Positions 16,539 through 25,475 of a stretch of DNA of 64,000 bases are shown one piece after another; the first letter of the stretch is position 1, and each line of letters starts with the position of its first letter. The stretch is taken from contig NZ_AP027149.1 in the NCBI RefSeq assembly GCF_027925445.1, positions 2,232,001 through 2,296,000 on the forward strand. The letters run 5' to 3'. The translations under genes were made by a program, and so were the position numbers. A model generated the notes under the pieces. It made no database searches. It was not told where the DNA came from and saw only the letters and a list, made by a program, of their open reading frames with translations. The DNA comes from Methylocystis bryophila. GTDB lineage: Bacteria > Pseudomonadota > Alphaproteobacteria > Rhizobiales > Beijerinckiaceae.

Positions 16539-17539
16539 GCGCCTGACGGAATGGAGCGCCCTTCGCCGCGCTTGAGACGCGCGAGGTCCGCCTCGACCAT
16601 CTCGCGAATGAGCTCGCCGAGCGCGATCTTCGGCGACCATCCGAGCTTGGCTCTCGCCTTTGTTGAATCCCCCAGCAGCACCTCGACCTCGGCCGGCCGA
16701 TAGAAGGCCGGATCGATGACGAGATGCGTCTCCATGTCGAGCCCGACGTGGTCGAAGGCGATGCGGCACATGTCGCGGACCGTCGTGGTGACTCCGGTCG
16801 CGACGACATAGTCGTCCGGCTTCTCCTGCTGCAGCATGAGCCACATGGCGCGCACATAGTCGCGCGCGTGGCCCCAGTCGCGCTTGGCGTCGATGTTGCC
16901 GAGCCGCAGCTCCCTGGCGAGCCCGAGCTTGATCCGCGCCACGCCGGTCGTGACCTTGCGCGTGACGAATTCTTCGCCGCGCAGCGGGCTCTCATGATTG
17001 AAGAGGATCCCGGAGGACGCGTGCATGCCGAAGCTCTCGCGATAGTTCACGGTGATCCAGTGTCCGTAGAGCTTGGCGACGGCATAGGGAGAGCGCGGGT
17101 AGAAGGGCGTCTTCTCGTTCTGCATCGGCTGCTGGATCAGCCCATACATCTCCGACGACGAGGCCTGATAGAAGCGCGCCTGCGGCGCGGCGATGCGCAT
17201 CGCCTCGAGCATATTGGCGACGCCGACAGCCGTGATGTTCGCCGTCAGGATCGGCTGGCGCCAGGAGGAGGCGACGAAGGACTGCGCCGCGAGATTGTAG
17301 ATCTCGTCGGGCTTCGTCTCCTGCACGATGCGCACGAGGCTCGAGAGGTCGCCCATATCCCCGTCATGCAGGCGCACGGAGTCGGCTACCCCGAGCCAGC
17401 GCAGCCGGTGATCGTCGACGCCGCTATGCGAGGAGCGCCGCACGACGCCATGCACCTCGTAGCCTTCCCCGAGCAGAAGCTGCGCGAGATAGGCGCCGTC
17501 TTGTCCCGTGACGCCCGTGATGAGCGCGCGCTTCGTCAT
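16535..17539 (-). CDS. gmd: GDP-mannose 4,6-dehydratase
   Basis: Gmd converts GDP-mannose to GDP-4-keto-6-deoxy-D-mannose in the cytoplasm, the common step to GDP-rhamnose and GDP-fucose. The 334-residue protein has the NADP-binding motif TGVTGQDGAYLAQLL, the catalytic set SSSEMYG with YAVAKLYGHW, and the family segment FNHESPLRGEEFVTRKV. The next gene on the strand is rmd, completing the GDP-D-rhamnose route. Its stop codon TAG lies exactly on the border of a palindromic element. Confidence 0.95.
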   Translation of the reverse strand: MTKRALITGVTGQDGAYLAQLLLGEGYEVHGVVRRSSHSGVDDHRLRWLGVADSVRLHDGDMGDLSSLVRIVQETKPDEIYNLAAQSFVASSWRQPILTANITAVGVANMLEAMRIAAPQARFYQASSSEMYGLIQQPMQNEKTPFYPRSPYAVAKLYGHWITVNYRESFGMHASSGILFNHESPLRGEEFVTRKVTTGVARIKLGLARELRLGNIDAKRDWGHARDYVRAMWLMLQQEKPDDYVVATGVTTTVRDMCRIAFDHVGLDMETHLVIDPAFYRPAEVEVLLGDSTKARAKLGWSPKIALGELIREMVEADLARLKRGEGRSIPSGA

Positions 17540-17782
17540 TCCTTGTCCTACATCCTAAAAAAGGGCGCTTTTCTTGCCGCAAAGGCTCGAAAAACAGGCT
17601 ATTCGATCAATTGGGATATAGAACGGGCTTCGAGCTGGCAAGTGCGGAACAGGCGCCTGACTGCCGGCTCTCTGTCCGCGGGGCGTCTGTCTGTCGGGCC
17701 GTGCAGTGCGTGAATTTTCGACGCTGAGCTAAGCGGGAGCGGTTCGGAGGCCGTGCACCGCCTATTTTGATGGCGGGCGCGC

Positions 17783-17872
17783 TTACAGCTTAGACGGAAT
17801 CGTTTGCGCGATAAGAAATCTCGCCAGAGCGCAATGTTTGAGAGCTCTTGTCGCAAAGCTCCGTCTAGCTTT
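17783..17872 (+). repeat. Highly degraded subfamily B-like element
   Basis: TTAGACGGAATCGTTTGCGCG followed by a linker and TTGTCGCAAAGC keeps the rough order of hairpin 1, linker and hairpin 2, but with many changes. It lies in the 529-base gap between gmd and the beta-propeller gene, which otherwise holds only the GTGAC palindromes at 17913-17990. Confidence 0.4.
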
Positions 17873-17912
17873 GCGGAGTTCGCTCATGCTCAGAGCCTAA
17901 TGCTGAACTGGA

Positions 17913-17990
17913 GTCACGCGGCGTGACTAAAGAGGTCTGTTCACGTGACTGAGAAAGTCACCTCGCGTGACGAATTACATCACTTGATGT
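17913..17990. promoter_or_regulatory. Cluster of GTGAC/GTCAC palindromes upstream of the beta-propeller gene
   Basis: Within 78 bases there are four perfect inverted repeats: GTCACGC-G-GCGTGAC (17913-17927), TCACGTGA (17941-17948), GTGAC-N7-GTCAC (17945-17961) and ACATCA-CT-TGATGT (17977-17990). Another GTGAC follows CGC at 17968. The cluster ends about 80 bases before the ATG of the downstream gene. It looks like a multi-site operator for a dimeric regulator using GTGAC half-sites. Confidence 0.55.
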
Positions 17991-18068
17991 GACTGAAAAT
18001 ACAAGGCCAAATGTTTGCAATATTCGAGAATCTGGGGCAACTTCGCATCCGATGCGAGGAGGCCAAAC

Positions 18069-20411
18069 ATGTTCGTGAAAAATGGGAGTTTGCGCGCGCG
18101 CGCCAGGACGGTCTGCATGGCGGCGTGGGGTTGTTTCGTTGTCGCCGCGCTCGCGGCGCCGGTCCGAGCGGAGGATGCTAAGGCGCCGAGCGCGGAGGTC
18201 GTCTCCATCGTTCCGATGTCGCCCGAGCCCTACAGCACGAATGTCGGCATCGACGACGTGCAGGTCAACGCCAAAACCGGCCGCGTCTATGTGTCGAACA
18301 CTTCCGCAATAACTGTGCTCGACGGCGATACCGACACGATTATCAAGGTCATTCCCATTCCCGCGGGCACGGCTCCAAATGTGAACGGCTACTACGGGAT
18401 CTATCAATCCTGCGTCGATGATCGCACCAACACCGTCTACTCATTGTCAGAAAACGGCGTCGTGACCGTCATCGACGGCGCGACAAACTCGGTGACGGGG
18501 ACTTTCGCGCCGTGGCCCACCAATACGATCACCAATGTCGACGGCATGGTCTGCAATCCGGAGACCGGCAAGCTCTACATGATCCTGTACAACAATCAGG
18601 GCAATCGCATCGTCGTCTGGGACACGCGCAAGCAGGCGATCGCCGCGACGATCTTCGTCACGAGCAACCCCCATGAATGGATGGCGGTCAATCGCAAGAC
18701 CAACCGCATTTATGCGCAGACGATCTACGACGGGCTCGTCGTCATCGACGGCGCGACCGACACCGTGATCGACCGCATCGTCGCGGGTCAGGGGCCGCAG
18801 CCGCCCGGCTGTCTCGCGACCAACAATTGCGTCAGTCAGGGCTCTTGGCTCGACCAGGTTGCGGTCGACGAAAACACCAACCGGGTCTACGTCGTTGGCA
18901 TCAATGACGGCAGCCTCACGACCATCGACGGCGCGACGGACAAGGTGATCGGGCTCGATTTCTTCAACTGGTTCACCTATGTCCTCGCCCTCGATCCCGT
19001 CCGCAAGCGAATTTATCAGTTCGACGTCAGCTTCGATACGATGGCCGTGATCGATAGCGTAAGCGGCAAGCGCACGGCGAATGTGGGCGTAGGCCCCGGT
19101 CCTTTCCCCTTGGGCTGCAACGCCGGCTGGGTCGTGCTCAATCCCAACGCGTCCTGCCTCGTGACGGTCAGCGCCTCGCTCGGCTCGATCGGCGCCGCCG
19201 CGGTCAATCCTGTGAACGGCAAGATCTATGTCGGTTACGGCGGCCAGTATGTCGGCCCGGGAAGCTCTCCGTTCCTGTCCAACGTCCCCAATGCTTACAG
19301 CTATCTCTATGTGTTGAAGCCCACGGAGACAAAGCTCCCGGGCGACGCGGACGACGCAAGACCGCCCCGGGCGGCGCTGGCGGGGACGGCCACACTGGCG
19401 GCAGGCGCCGGCGCGATCGACGCCGCCTTCGATGCGCGCGCGAACAAGCTCTATATCGCCAATTCCGGCGCGAACAGCGTCTCGGCCTTGGACCCGCTCA
19501 CCGGCGCTGTGACGGCGACGATACCTGTGGGCGCCTCGCCGAGAGCGATTGCCATCAATGAGAGCGCGAACACGCTCTATACGTACAACGGCGACGGATC
19601 GGTGTCCGTGCTCGACGGCGCGCATGGCTCACGCTTGGCCAATTTTACGGCGGACGCGGTTGCGACAGGCGTGTTGGGGCTCAATCCGCAGGGTCTCGTC
19701 CACAGCCGCCGGACAGGCAAGCTCTATGCGGTGAACGGTTTCTCGCAGATCGACGTCATTGATCCGGTTTCCCAGCGGGTCTTGAAGTCGATCCCCGATC
19801 CGGACGCGGGCGGCGTCGCGATCAACCAGCGGACGAACATGATCTACGTCAGCCAGTTCTCCGAAGGGACGGTCTGGGTGATCGATGGCGCGACCGACCG
19901 CAAGATCGGCGTCATCGGCGGCGTCGGGCAGCCGGCTTTGCCCGCGGGTTGCTACCAATCGGCCGGCGGCCCCAACAGCTGCTTGCAGATGTCCTCGGGG
20001 CTGACCAAGGTCGCGATCGACGAAGAATTGAACCGCGTCTACGTGCTTGGCCAGAACGACGGGCGCGTCGTCACGATCGACGGCGAGAGGAACGTGGTGC
20101 TGGGCATGGATTACGTGCAGCCGGATGATTACGGTCTCGCGGTCGATCCAAGGAGGCACAATGTGTTCGTGAGCAATTTCGTGACGCCCGCGCTTTGGCT
20201 TTTCGACGGGCGCACGGGCAGGCTGGGCTCTACCGTGAACTTCAACTCGCGACTTTGCGACACCGCGCAAACCCCGTGCTTCGATCAAGTCGACTTGAAA
20301 AGCGTGACGGTCAACCCGGCGACGGGCCAGGTGTTCGTGCTCGACCAGGGCGACCTCAACCCGCAGACCACGAGCCGAGTCTTTGTCGTCGACGCCAAGG
20401 GCGGATTGTAG
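18069..20411 (+). CDS. Large secreted YVTN-type beta-propeller protein
   Basis: The 780-residue protein has a signal peptide (CMAAWGCFVVAALAAPVRAE) and the rest is built from about 40-residue blades of the pattern NxxTNRVYVxxxxxGxVTVIDGATDxVI, as in YVTN/NHL propellers. It appears to hold two related halves. Each has a cysteine-bearing insertion (PPGCLATNNCVSQGSW and PAGCYQSAGGPNSCLQMSSG) before a DGATD/DGERN blade, so the gene probably arose by internal duplication into two propellers. The start at 18069 has GAGGAGG upstream. Its TAG stop is on the border of a palindromic element. Binding or scaffold role outside the cytoplasm is inferred; no catalytic motif seen. Confidence 0.8.
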   Translation: MFVKNGSLRARARTVCMAAWGCFVVAALAAPVRAEDAKAPSAEVVSIVPMSPEPYSTNVGIDDVQVNAKTGRVYVSNTSAITVLDGDTDTIIKVIPIPAGTAPNVNGYYGIYQSCVDDRTNTVYSLSENGVVTVIDGATNSVTGTFAPWPTNTITNVDGMVCNPETGKLYMILYNNQGNRIVVWDTRKQAIAATIFVTSNPHEWMAVNRKTNRIYAQTIYDGLVVIDGATDTVIDRIVAGQGPQPPGCLATNNCVSQGSWLDQVAVDENTNRVYVVGINDGSLTTIDGATDKVIGLDFFNWFTYVLALDPVRKRIYQFDVSFDTMAVIDSVSGKRTANVGVGPGPFPLGCNAGWVVLNPNASCLVTVSASLGSIGAAAVNPVNGKIYVGYGGQYVGPGSSPFLSNVPNAYSYLYVLKPTETKLPGDADDARPPRAALAGTATLAAGAGAIDAAFDARANKLYIANSGANSVSALDPLTGAVTATIPVGASPRAIAINESANTLYTYNGDGSVSVLDGAHGSRLANFTADAVATGVLGLNPQGLVHSRRTGKLYAVNGFSQIDVIDPVSQRVLKSIPDPDAGGVAINQRTNMIYVSQFSEGTVWVIDGATDRKIGVIGGVGQPALPAGCYQSAGGPNSCLQMSSGLTKVAIDEELNRVYVLGQNDGRVVTIDGERNVVLGMDYVQPDDYGLAVDPRRHNVFVSNFVTPALWLFDGRTGRLGSTVNFNSRLCDTAQTPCFDQVDLKSVTVNPATGQVFVLDQGDLNPQTTSRVFVVDAKGGL

Positions 20412-20525
20412 AGCTTGTCACGGAAAACTGCGAAGCGGTTTTCCGATCAGGAGATGCTCTCAGTTTTTGATTTGGAGCTTAGTCCCTTCCGATCGCGTGA
20501 TTCCACGCGATCGGGACCGCTCTAG
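20408..20525 (-). repeat. Palindromic element, subfamily B variant (118 bp), on the beta-propeller stop codon
   Basis: Borders are GTAG (20408-20411, containing the TAG stop of the upstream gene) and CTAG (20522-20525). Hairpin 2 is AGCTTGTCACGGAAAACTG-type. Hairpin 1 is a variant, CGATCGCGTGATTCCACGCG, also seen as a half copy at 41072 and, in diverged form, 44700. Confidence 0.9.
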
Positions 20526-20526
20526 C

Positions 20527-20635
20527 CCTCATCCTGAGGAGCGCCGTAAGGCGCGTCTCGAAGGATGCAGGCTTCAGGCTACGCTTGGCCCCACCCTTCG
20601 AGACGCCCGCTTCGCGGGCTCCTCACGGTGAGGGG
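20527..20635. repeat. CTCATCCTGAGGAG-type long inverted repeat
   Basis: Arms CTCATCCTGAGGAGCGCC / GGCTCCTCACGGTGAG enclose GGCGTCTCGAAGGAT-like and CCTTCGAGACGCC arms. I remember this repeat as common between genes in Bradyrhizobium and relatives. It abuts the subfamily B element. The remaining stretch to 20811 shows nothing I can assign. Confidence 0.75.
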
Positions 20636-20811
20636 TTGGCGATGCTAAGAAGGGCGGGGCGCGACCCGCCAGTGCAGCGGAAAAGGCTGAGGAACCCCGA
20701 GCCGTTGAAATCCGCTTTAAAGGACGAAAGTCCCAGCGAATAGGCGGCGACCGCAGAGATCCGGCTCATCGCGTTCTTCCCACCCTCGCTCGTGCGCATT
20801 GCCGGGATGAC

Positions 20812-21402
20812 TCACAAAATCCTCGCGATCTCCTCAAACGCAAATCTGGGCCCGCGCGGATAGACCTTCGTCGCATCGCCATAGCCGATGTTGATCAAAA
20901 AATTCGACTTCACCGTCCCCTCGGGGAAGAACTCCGCGTCGACCATCGCCTTGTCAAAACCGCTCATGGGCCCGCAGTCGAGGCCCATAGCGCGCAGCGC
21001 CAGCAGCAGATAGGCCCCTTGCAGCGTGCCATTGCGGAACGCAGTCTCGGCGATCAGCGCCTCATTGCCGACGAACCAGGCGCGCGCGTCGGTCGCGGGA
21101 TAGAGCCGCGGCAAATGCTCATAGAAGTTGAGATCATAGGCGACGATCGCCACCGCGGGCGCCGCCATCGTCTTCTCGAGATTGCCCGGCATGAGCGCCG
21201 GCGCGAGGCGCTGCTTGGCTTGCCGGGAGCGCAGGAACAGGACGCGCATCGGCGAGCTATTGGCGCTCGTCGGCGCCCATTTGGCGATGTCGACGGCCTC
21301 GCGCAGCAGCGCGTCAGGGACTTCCTCCTCGCGCCAGCCGTTGTGCGTGCGCGCCTTGGTGAAGAGCTGCTCCAGCGCTTCCTTCGCAAGTTTCTCGCTC
21401 AT
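20812..21402 (-). CDS. RutE/HadB-type nitroreductase-family reductase (probable malonic semialdehyde reductase)
   Basis: The 196-residue flavoprotein matches the RutE subgroup of the nitroreductase fold: KWAPTSANSSPMRVLFL (FMN site), LIAETAFRNGTLQGAYLLLALRAMG split across the middle, GPMSGFDKAMVD, and NFLINIGYGD. RutE reduces malonic semialdehyde to 3-hydroxypropionate during uracil breakdown, but no other rut gene is here, so the physiological substrate may differ. FMN and NAD(P)H are expected cofactors. It precedes the WD40-gene stop by only 16 bases but is downstream of it on the same strand, so the two may share a transcript. Confidence 0.8.
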   Translation of the reverse strand: MSEKLAKEALEQLFTKARTHNGWREEEVPDALLREAVDIAKWAPTSANSSPMRVLFLRSRQAKQRLAPALMPGNLEKTMAAPAVAIVAYDLNFYEHLPRLYPATDARAWFVGNEALIAETAFRNGTLQGAYLLLALRAMGLDCGPMSGFDKAMVDAEFFPEGTVKSNFLINIGYGDATKVYPRGPRFAFEEIARIL

Positions 21403-21418
21403 CGGGTGTCTGCCTCGC

Positions 21419-22453
21419 TCACGCCTGCGGCAACCTCAGAAGGCCGGCCATTCCGTTTTCCGCGCCGAAGGCGAGGCGCTGGCCCTGCGTGTCCCAAATG
21501 AGCGCCGAAATCCGCGCGTGCTCGCCGCCCGCGGGCCGGCGGACTAGAATCTCCGAGGCGTCGGTGATTCTGGTCAGCAGGATCATGCCGTCCTCATAGC
21601 CGATCGCGACGACGAGCGCTTGCGGATGGAAGGCGACGCGCGTGACGCCGACGCCGGCGCGCACGCCACATTCGCGCGGCTGCGCGCCCATGGGGCCGTC
21701 CTTGCCTTCGAAAGGCCAGAGTATGCAGGCGTCGGCGCCCGAAGTCGCGAGCCACTTGCCATCCGGCGACCAGGAGAAGGAGCGGGTCTTGGTCGGATAG
21801 CCGGACATGCGCATGTTCTTGCGGTCCGAGAGGCGCCAGCCGTGCAGCGCGTTCTCCTGCATCGAGGTGACGAGGAAGCGGCCGTCGGGCGAGACGGTGG
21901 CGTCGAGATGCGCGCCTTTCCACTCGAGTGTTTCCGGCTTTGCGCTCGCGCCGGGATACCAGAGCGTCGCGCCGTTGTAATGCGCGATGGCCAAGCGAAA
22001 GCCCTTGGGCAAGAAGGCGAGGCCGCGCGAGGTGGAGGGCAGGGGGAGCGTCTTGATCTCGCCTTCAGCCTGACGAGCTCGCGCGTTGCGGCCGGCCGTC
22101 CAGGCCAAGGCGCCGTCGCGGCGCAGCGCCACGGCGTCGATCCAATGGCCGGCCTCCTCGGCGACGAGGCGGGTCTCGCCCGTAGCCGAAATCTCGACGA
22201 TGCGCCCGTCGTCGCCGCCCGAGATGAGCCGCACCCCGTCGCTCGCGGCGCAAAGCGCGGCGCCGTCGGCATGCGCCGCAACGCGCGCGTCCGTCTCGAA
22301 AGCGCCGTCAGGTCTCATGCGTAGCGTCACGCCGTGCGCCAGCACGAAAAAGGGAATGGACGAGAGGAAAGCCGCCGCGACCACGGCTTCTTCCGCCTTG
22401 ATTTCCGCGACCTGGTCGGTGAGAGAGGGTGAGTTTTGCGTCACGCGCCGCAT
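21419..22453 (-). CDS. WD40-repeat beta-propeller protein
   Basis: The 344-residue protein shows about seven blades with the pattern GADACILWPF, SPDGRFLVTS, SPDGKWLATSG and RDGALAWTAG. No signal peptide is seen, so a cytoplasmic scaffold is likely. The ATG at 22453 has AAGGA just upstream. Rhizobiales carry a conserved single WD40 protein of this size near GTPase or metal-related genes, but I cannot name a partner here. The RutE-like gene follows by 16 bases. Confidence 0.75.
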   Translation of the reverse strand: MRRVTQNSPSLTDQVAEIKAEEAVVAAAFLSSIPFFVLAHGVTLRMRPDGAFETDARVAAHADGAALCAASDGVRLISGGDDGRIVEISATGETRLVAEEAGHWIDAVALRRDGALAWTAGRNARARQAEGEIKTLPLPSTSRGLAFLPKGFRLAIAHYNGATLWYPGASAKPETLEWKGAHLDATVSPDGRFLVTSMQENALHGWRLSDRKNMRMSGYPTKTRSFSWSPDGKWLATSGADACILWPFEGKDGPMGAQPRECGVRAGVGVTRVAFHPQALVVAIGYEDGMILLTRITDASEILVRRPAGGEHARISALIWDTQGQRLAFGAENGMAGLLRLPQA

Positions 22454-22483
22454 CTTCCTTTCCGTGCGCGGCGCTTCATGCGA

Positions 22484-23725
22484 TCAGTCCTCGTCATCGA
22501 CGATCGCCCAGCGCGGCAAATGTGGCCGCTTCTTTCCGAACTGCCCGCGCATGACCATGACGAAGGCCACCACGGCGAGCCCCTCCAGCGTGAAGGCCCA
22601 GAGCTGCTCGCCGGCAGGCCCGAGCAGGCAGACGACGAGACCGGCGGAGAGGCCCGCCAGAAGGAAAGGCGCGAGCGAAGGCCGCGCGAGGCCGACAAAC
22701 GAAACGGCCTCATAGGCGGCGAGGGCAAAAGCCCCGGCGCCGACGATTCCGAGATCGAACCAGATCTGGAAGGCGAGGCTCCGCGGCGACTTCGGATCGA
22801 GATAGCCGCCGAAGAGGCCGTAGATCGCCGAGCCGAAGCCGTGGCCGAGCAGGGACCGGACGCCACCGCTCGCAAAGATGTGCCCCCATACGTCCAGGCT
22901 CTTCAGCAGCTCCGGCGCGTGGCCGTGATAAAGAAAGCGCACGCCGAGCGCGAGCAAGGGGGAGAATAGAATCGCCGCCGCCGCGATGGGCGCGAGCCAC
23001 AGCCGCGCCTCGCGCGGGCGGCCGAAGGAGAGGCCGAAGATCGCAAACCCCGCGATGAGCGGCGGCGCGACGTTCTGCGCTCCCGACAAGAGAACCGCGA
23101 GGCCCGAAACCAGCATCAGAGCGGCGGCGAAGCGCCATTTTCCGCGCATCGCCAAGGCGCCGGCCGCCGGCCACATGATCAGCACGAGACCGACGCCCGA
23201 GCGCGCCAGCGCGTCGCCGTCGAGGATCTCCTCGAGCGTGAACGAGCGATGCGCAAAAAGCCCATAGGCCGCCGCCCCGATCATGCCGACAGCCGCCGCG
23301 GCGACGCCGATGGGGAGAAGGTTCAGATCGCAGATGCGCGTGCGCGTCGGCAGAAAGCCGCAGGCGATCGCGGCGAGGAAGAGCGTGCCGGCGTCCTTCC
23401 AATAGCGTTCCGCCGGGCCGCCCTGGAAAGGCGTCCAGCTCAGCGACAGGGCGGCCCACGCCGCCAGGAACAGCGCGGCGAGGAAAGGCGGCGCCGTCAG
23501 GAATTCGCGCAAGGGCGCCGTCTTTTCGCGTCGATTGGGCGCGACCGCCGCGCCCATGAGCAGGAGCACGGCCCCGATCGGCAGGAGAATATAGATGGTT
23601 AGTCCCGCGATAATGGGGGCGATGAGCGCCACGACGAAGAGCAAAAACACCCCGATCCGCGTCAGGAGCCTTCCGGCTTCCAGCGCGGGATTCTCTTTGG
23701 TGTGGGGCGGCGTGAAAGCGGTCAT
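22484..23725 (-). CDS. O-antigen ligase/polymerase-like membrane protein
   Basis: A 413-residue protein with about 11-12 transmembrane segments and a larger periplasmic loop carrying HIFASGGVRSLLGHGFGSAI. The GHGFG element before the last segments is typical of the WaaL/Wzy-C family (O-antigen ligase, also polymerases). These proteins join undecaprenyl-linked glycans to lipid A core or to each other on the periplasmic face. With gmd/rmd 5 kb away it could act on rhamnose-containing surface polysaccharide; that link is inference. The start is 30 bases from no other promoter-sharing gene. Confidence 0.7.
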   Translation of the reverse strand: MTAFTPPHTKENPALEAGRLLTRIGVFLLFVVALIAPIIAGLTIYILLPIGAVLLLMGAAVAPNRREKTAPLREFLTAPPFLAALFLAAWAALSLSWTPFQGGPAERYWKDAGTLFLAAIACGFLPTRTRICDLNLLPIGVAAAAVGMIGAAAYGLFAHRSFTLEEILDGDALARSGVGLVLIMWPAAGALAMRGKWRFAAALMLVSGLAVLLSGAQNVAPPLIAGFAIFGLSFGRPREARLWLAPIAAAAILFSPLLALGVRFLYHGHAPELLKSLDVWGHIFASGGVRSLLGHGFGSAIYGLFGGYLDPKSPRSLAFQIWFDLGIVGAGAFALAAYEAVSFVGLARPSLAPFLLAGLSAGLVVCLLGPAGEQLWAFTLEGLAVVAFVMVMRGQFGKKRPHLPRWAIVDDED

Positions 23726-23935
23726 GCGACTTCGTACGGGGCGGCGAGAATGCGATCGCGTCGCCCGAAAAATAGGGCTTTAAAGGGCGGCGCGGCCAGG
23801 GACGGCTCGGCCCGCCGCGGCGGCGTCGACTCCCGAGGCTGCGGTGGACGGGAATTCAGGTCGAACGTGACGTGGCGGGCGCTTCCAATAGTCGCCCATT
23901 ATTTGCTCAATGCAACAATCAAACCGGCTCCGGCT

Positions 23936-25060
23936 TCACTTTTTCCAGCAGTGTGACATCTTTGCAATCTCCGCGGCCACGCTCGGGTCGCGCTCCTCGC
24001 GAAGTCGCGCTTTCACGAGCTGCGAAAAGGCGTCGGCGTCGAGGAGCCGGCCCAGCGCCCATACCGCGGCGCCGCGAATGAGCGGTGAGACCGCGTCGAG
24101 CAGCGGAAGCAGCGTGGCGGCGAGCGCGCAATCGCCGCTGTTGCCGATTGCTATCGCCACATTGCGCAGGAAGCGCGCGTGGCCGATGCGCTTGACGGCC
24201 GAGCCGGCGAAGAGCCTGCGAAACGCGGCTTCGTCGAGCGCCGCCAAATCCGCAAGACGCGGCGCGCGCAAGCTCGCGTTGGCCGCAAGCTTCGCCTCCC
24301 GCGCGGCTTGCGCGAATTTGTTCCAGGGACAGACGGCCAGGCAGTCGTCGCAGCCGTAGACGCGATTGCCGATCGCCGCCCGAAACTCCTCGGGGATGGG
24401 GCCTTTGTGCTCGATCGTGAGATAGGAGATGCAGCGCCGCGCATCGAGGCGATAGGGGGCCGGGAAGGCCTGTGTCGGGCAGGCGTCGAGGCAGGCGCGG
24501 CAGGAGCCGCAATGATCCGACTCGCGTGCGTCTGGCGAAAGCTCGAGATCGGTGAAGATCGCGCCGAGGAAGAGCCAGGAGCCGAAACCGCGAGAGACGA
24601 GATTTGTGTGCTTGCCCTGCCAACCGAGCCCCGCGGCCTCGGCGAGCGGCTTCTCCATGACGGGCGCCGTGTCGACGAACACCTTCACAGCGCCGCCGCC
24701 CGCCCTGGACAGCATGAAGCCCGCGAGGAGCTTCAGGCGGCCTTTCAGCACGTCATGATAGTCGCGGCCCTGCGCATAGACGGAGATCGCGCCGCGATCG
24801 GCGGTCCCTGTCGCCGCGAGCGGGTCGAAGCCGGGGCCGTAATTCATGCCGAGCAGGACGACGCTGCGCGTCTCGCTCCACAAGCGCTGCGGCGAGCCGC
24901 GCGCATCGGCGCGATCGGCCATCCAGCCCATCTCGCCATGCGCGCCGGAAGCGAGCCAGGCGTTCAGGCGCTCGGCGGCGAGCGGGATCGCGTCGGGCCG
25001 CGCGAAGCCGCAGGCGTCGAAGCCGAGCTCCCGAGACTTTGCGCGGATTGCGTCGCGCAA
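23936..25060 (-). CDS. queG: Epoxyqueuosine reductase
   Basis: QueG reduces epoxyqueuosine to queuosine in tRNA, using cobalamin and two 4Fe-4S clusters. The protein has the N-terminal ELGFDACGF and GEMGWMADR segments, the core KVFVDTAPVMEKPLAEAAGLGW, and two ferredoxin-like motifs, CGSCRACLDACPTQAF and CDDCLAVCPWN. A HEAT-like C-terminal region follows. Start choice is uncertain. No ATG exists between the tRNA gene and the conserved part; TTG at 25060 gives a family-like 374 residues, and TTG at 25144 is the alternative. A longer frame crosses the tRNA and is not real. Confidence 0.93.
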   Translation of the reverse strand: MRDAIRAKSRELGFDACGFARPDAIPLAAERLNAWLASGAHGEMGWMADRADARGSPQRLWSETRSVVLLGMNYGPGFDPLAATGTADRGAISVYAQGRDYHDVLKGRLKLLAGFMLSRAGGGAVKVFVDTAPVMEKPLAEAAGLGWQGKHTNLVSRGFGSWLFLGAIFTDLELSPDARESDHCGSCRACLDACPTQAFPAPYRLDARRCISYLTIEHKGPIPEEFRAAIGNRVYGCDDCLAVCPWNKFAQAAREAKLAANASLRAPRLADLAALDEAAFRRLFAGSAVKRIGHARFLRNVAIAIGNSGDCALAATLLPLLDAVSPLIRGAAVWALGRLLDADAFSQLVKARLREERDPSVAAEIAKMSHCWKK

Positions 25061-25189
25061 CGCCAGCGCGCTCTTGCCTCGAGCCAGGCCGCTTGGGTGG
25101 TCGGGAATCGCGAGCGATTCAGATGTCGGAGCGAATTCTGCCAAGCATTTAGCGGGTCTTTGGCAAGGGCTTCTCGCCTGCGCTGCAGC

Positions 25190-25263
25190 TGGAGCGGGTG
25201 AAGGGAATCGAACCCTCGTATTCAGCTTGGAAGGCTGCTGCTCTACCATTGAGCTACACCCGC
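25190..25263 (-). tRNA. tRNA-Gly (anticodon UCC)
   Basis: The minus strand gives a full cloverleaf: acceptor GCGGGTG pairing with CACCCGC, D arm GCTC/GAGC, anticodon loop CTTCCAA (UCC), T arm GAGGG TTCGATT CCCTT, discriminator T and an encoded CCA. The anticodon stem has a mismatch at its outermost pair (27-43), which I remember as usual for this tRNA in Rhizobiales. It lies between queG and the FYDLN-acid gene. Confidence 0.97.
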
Positions 25264-25475
25264 GCAACTCACCTATGCCAAGCCTCGCCGCGCTTGGCAA
25301 CAGCCAGGAAGCGCTCCGGCCGTCTCGCGCTGAAGGCCAAGCCTCGCTTGCGCCTTCGAGCGCCCCTTGCGATTTCTTATTTGACAGCGGCGCCTCGGCA
25401 AACTAACCCCAGCGCCCGACCCGGCCGCCTTACAGGGCGTTCGACACAGGCTAATTCTTGAAGGATCGCGACATC

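Noticed and set aside
18447..19625. A 392-codon minus-strand frame opposite the beta-propeller gene
   Set aside because: It is an antisense shadow of repeated blades (regular DGATD codons give repeated complementary patterns). There is no start signal or family match.
25190..25300. A reading frame extending queG upstream with GCSSMVEQQPSKLNTRVR
   Set aside because: This peptide is the translation of the tRNA-Gly gene, a common false extension. The real queG start must lie downstream of it.
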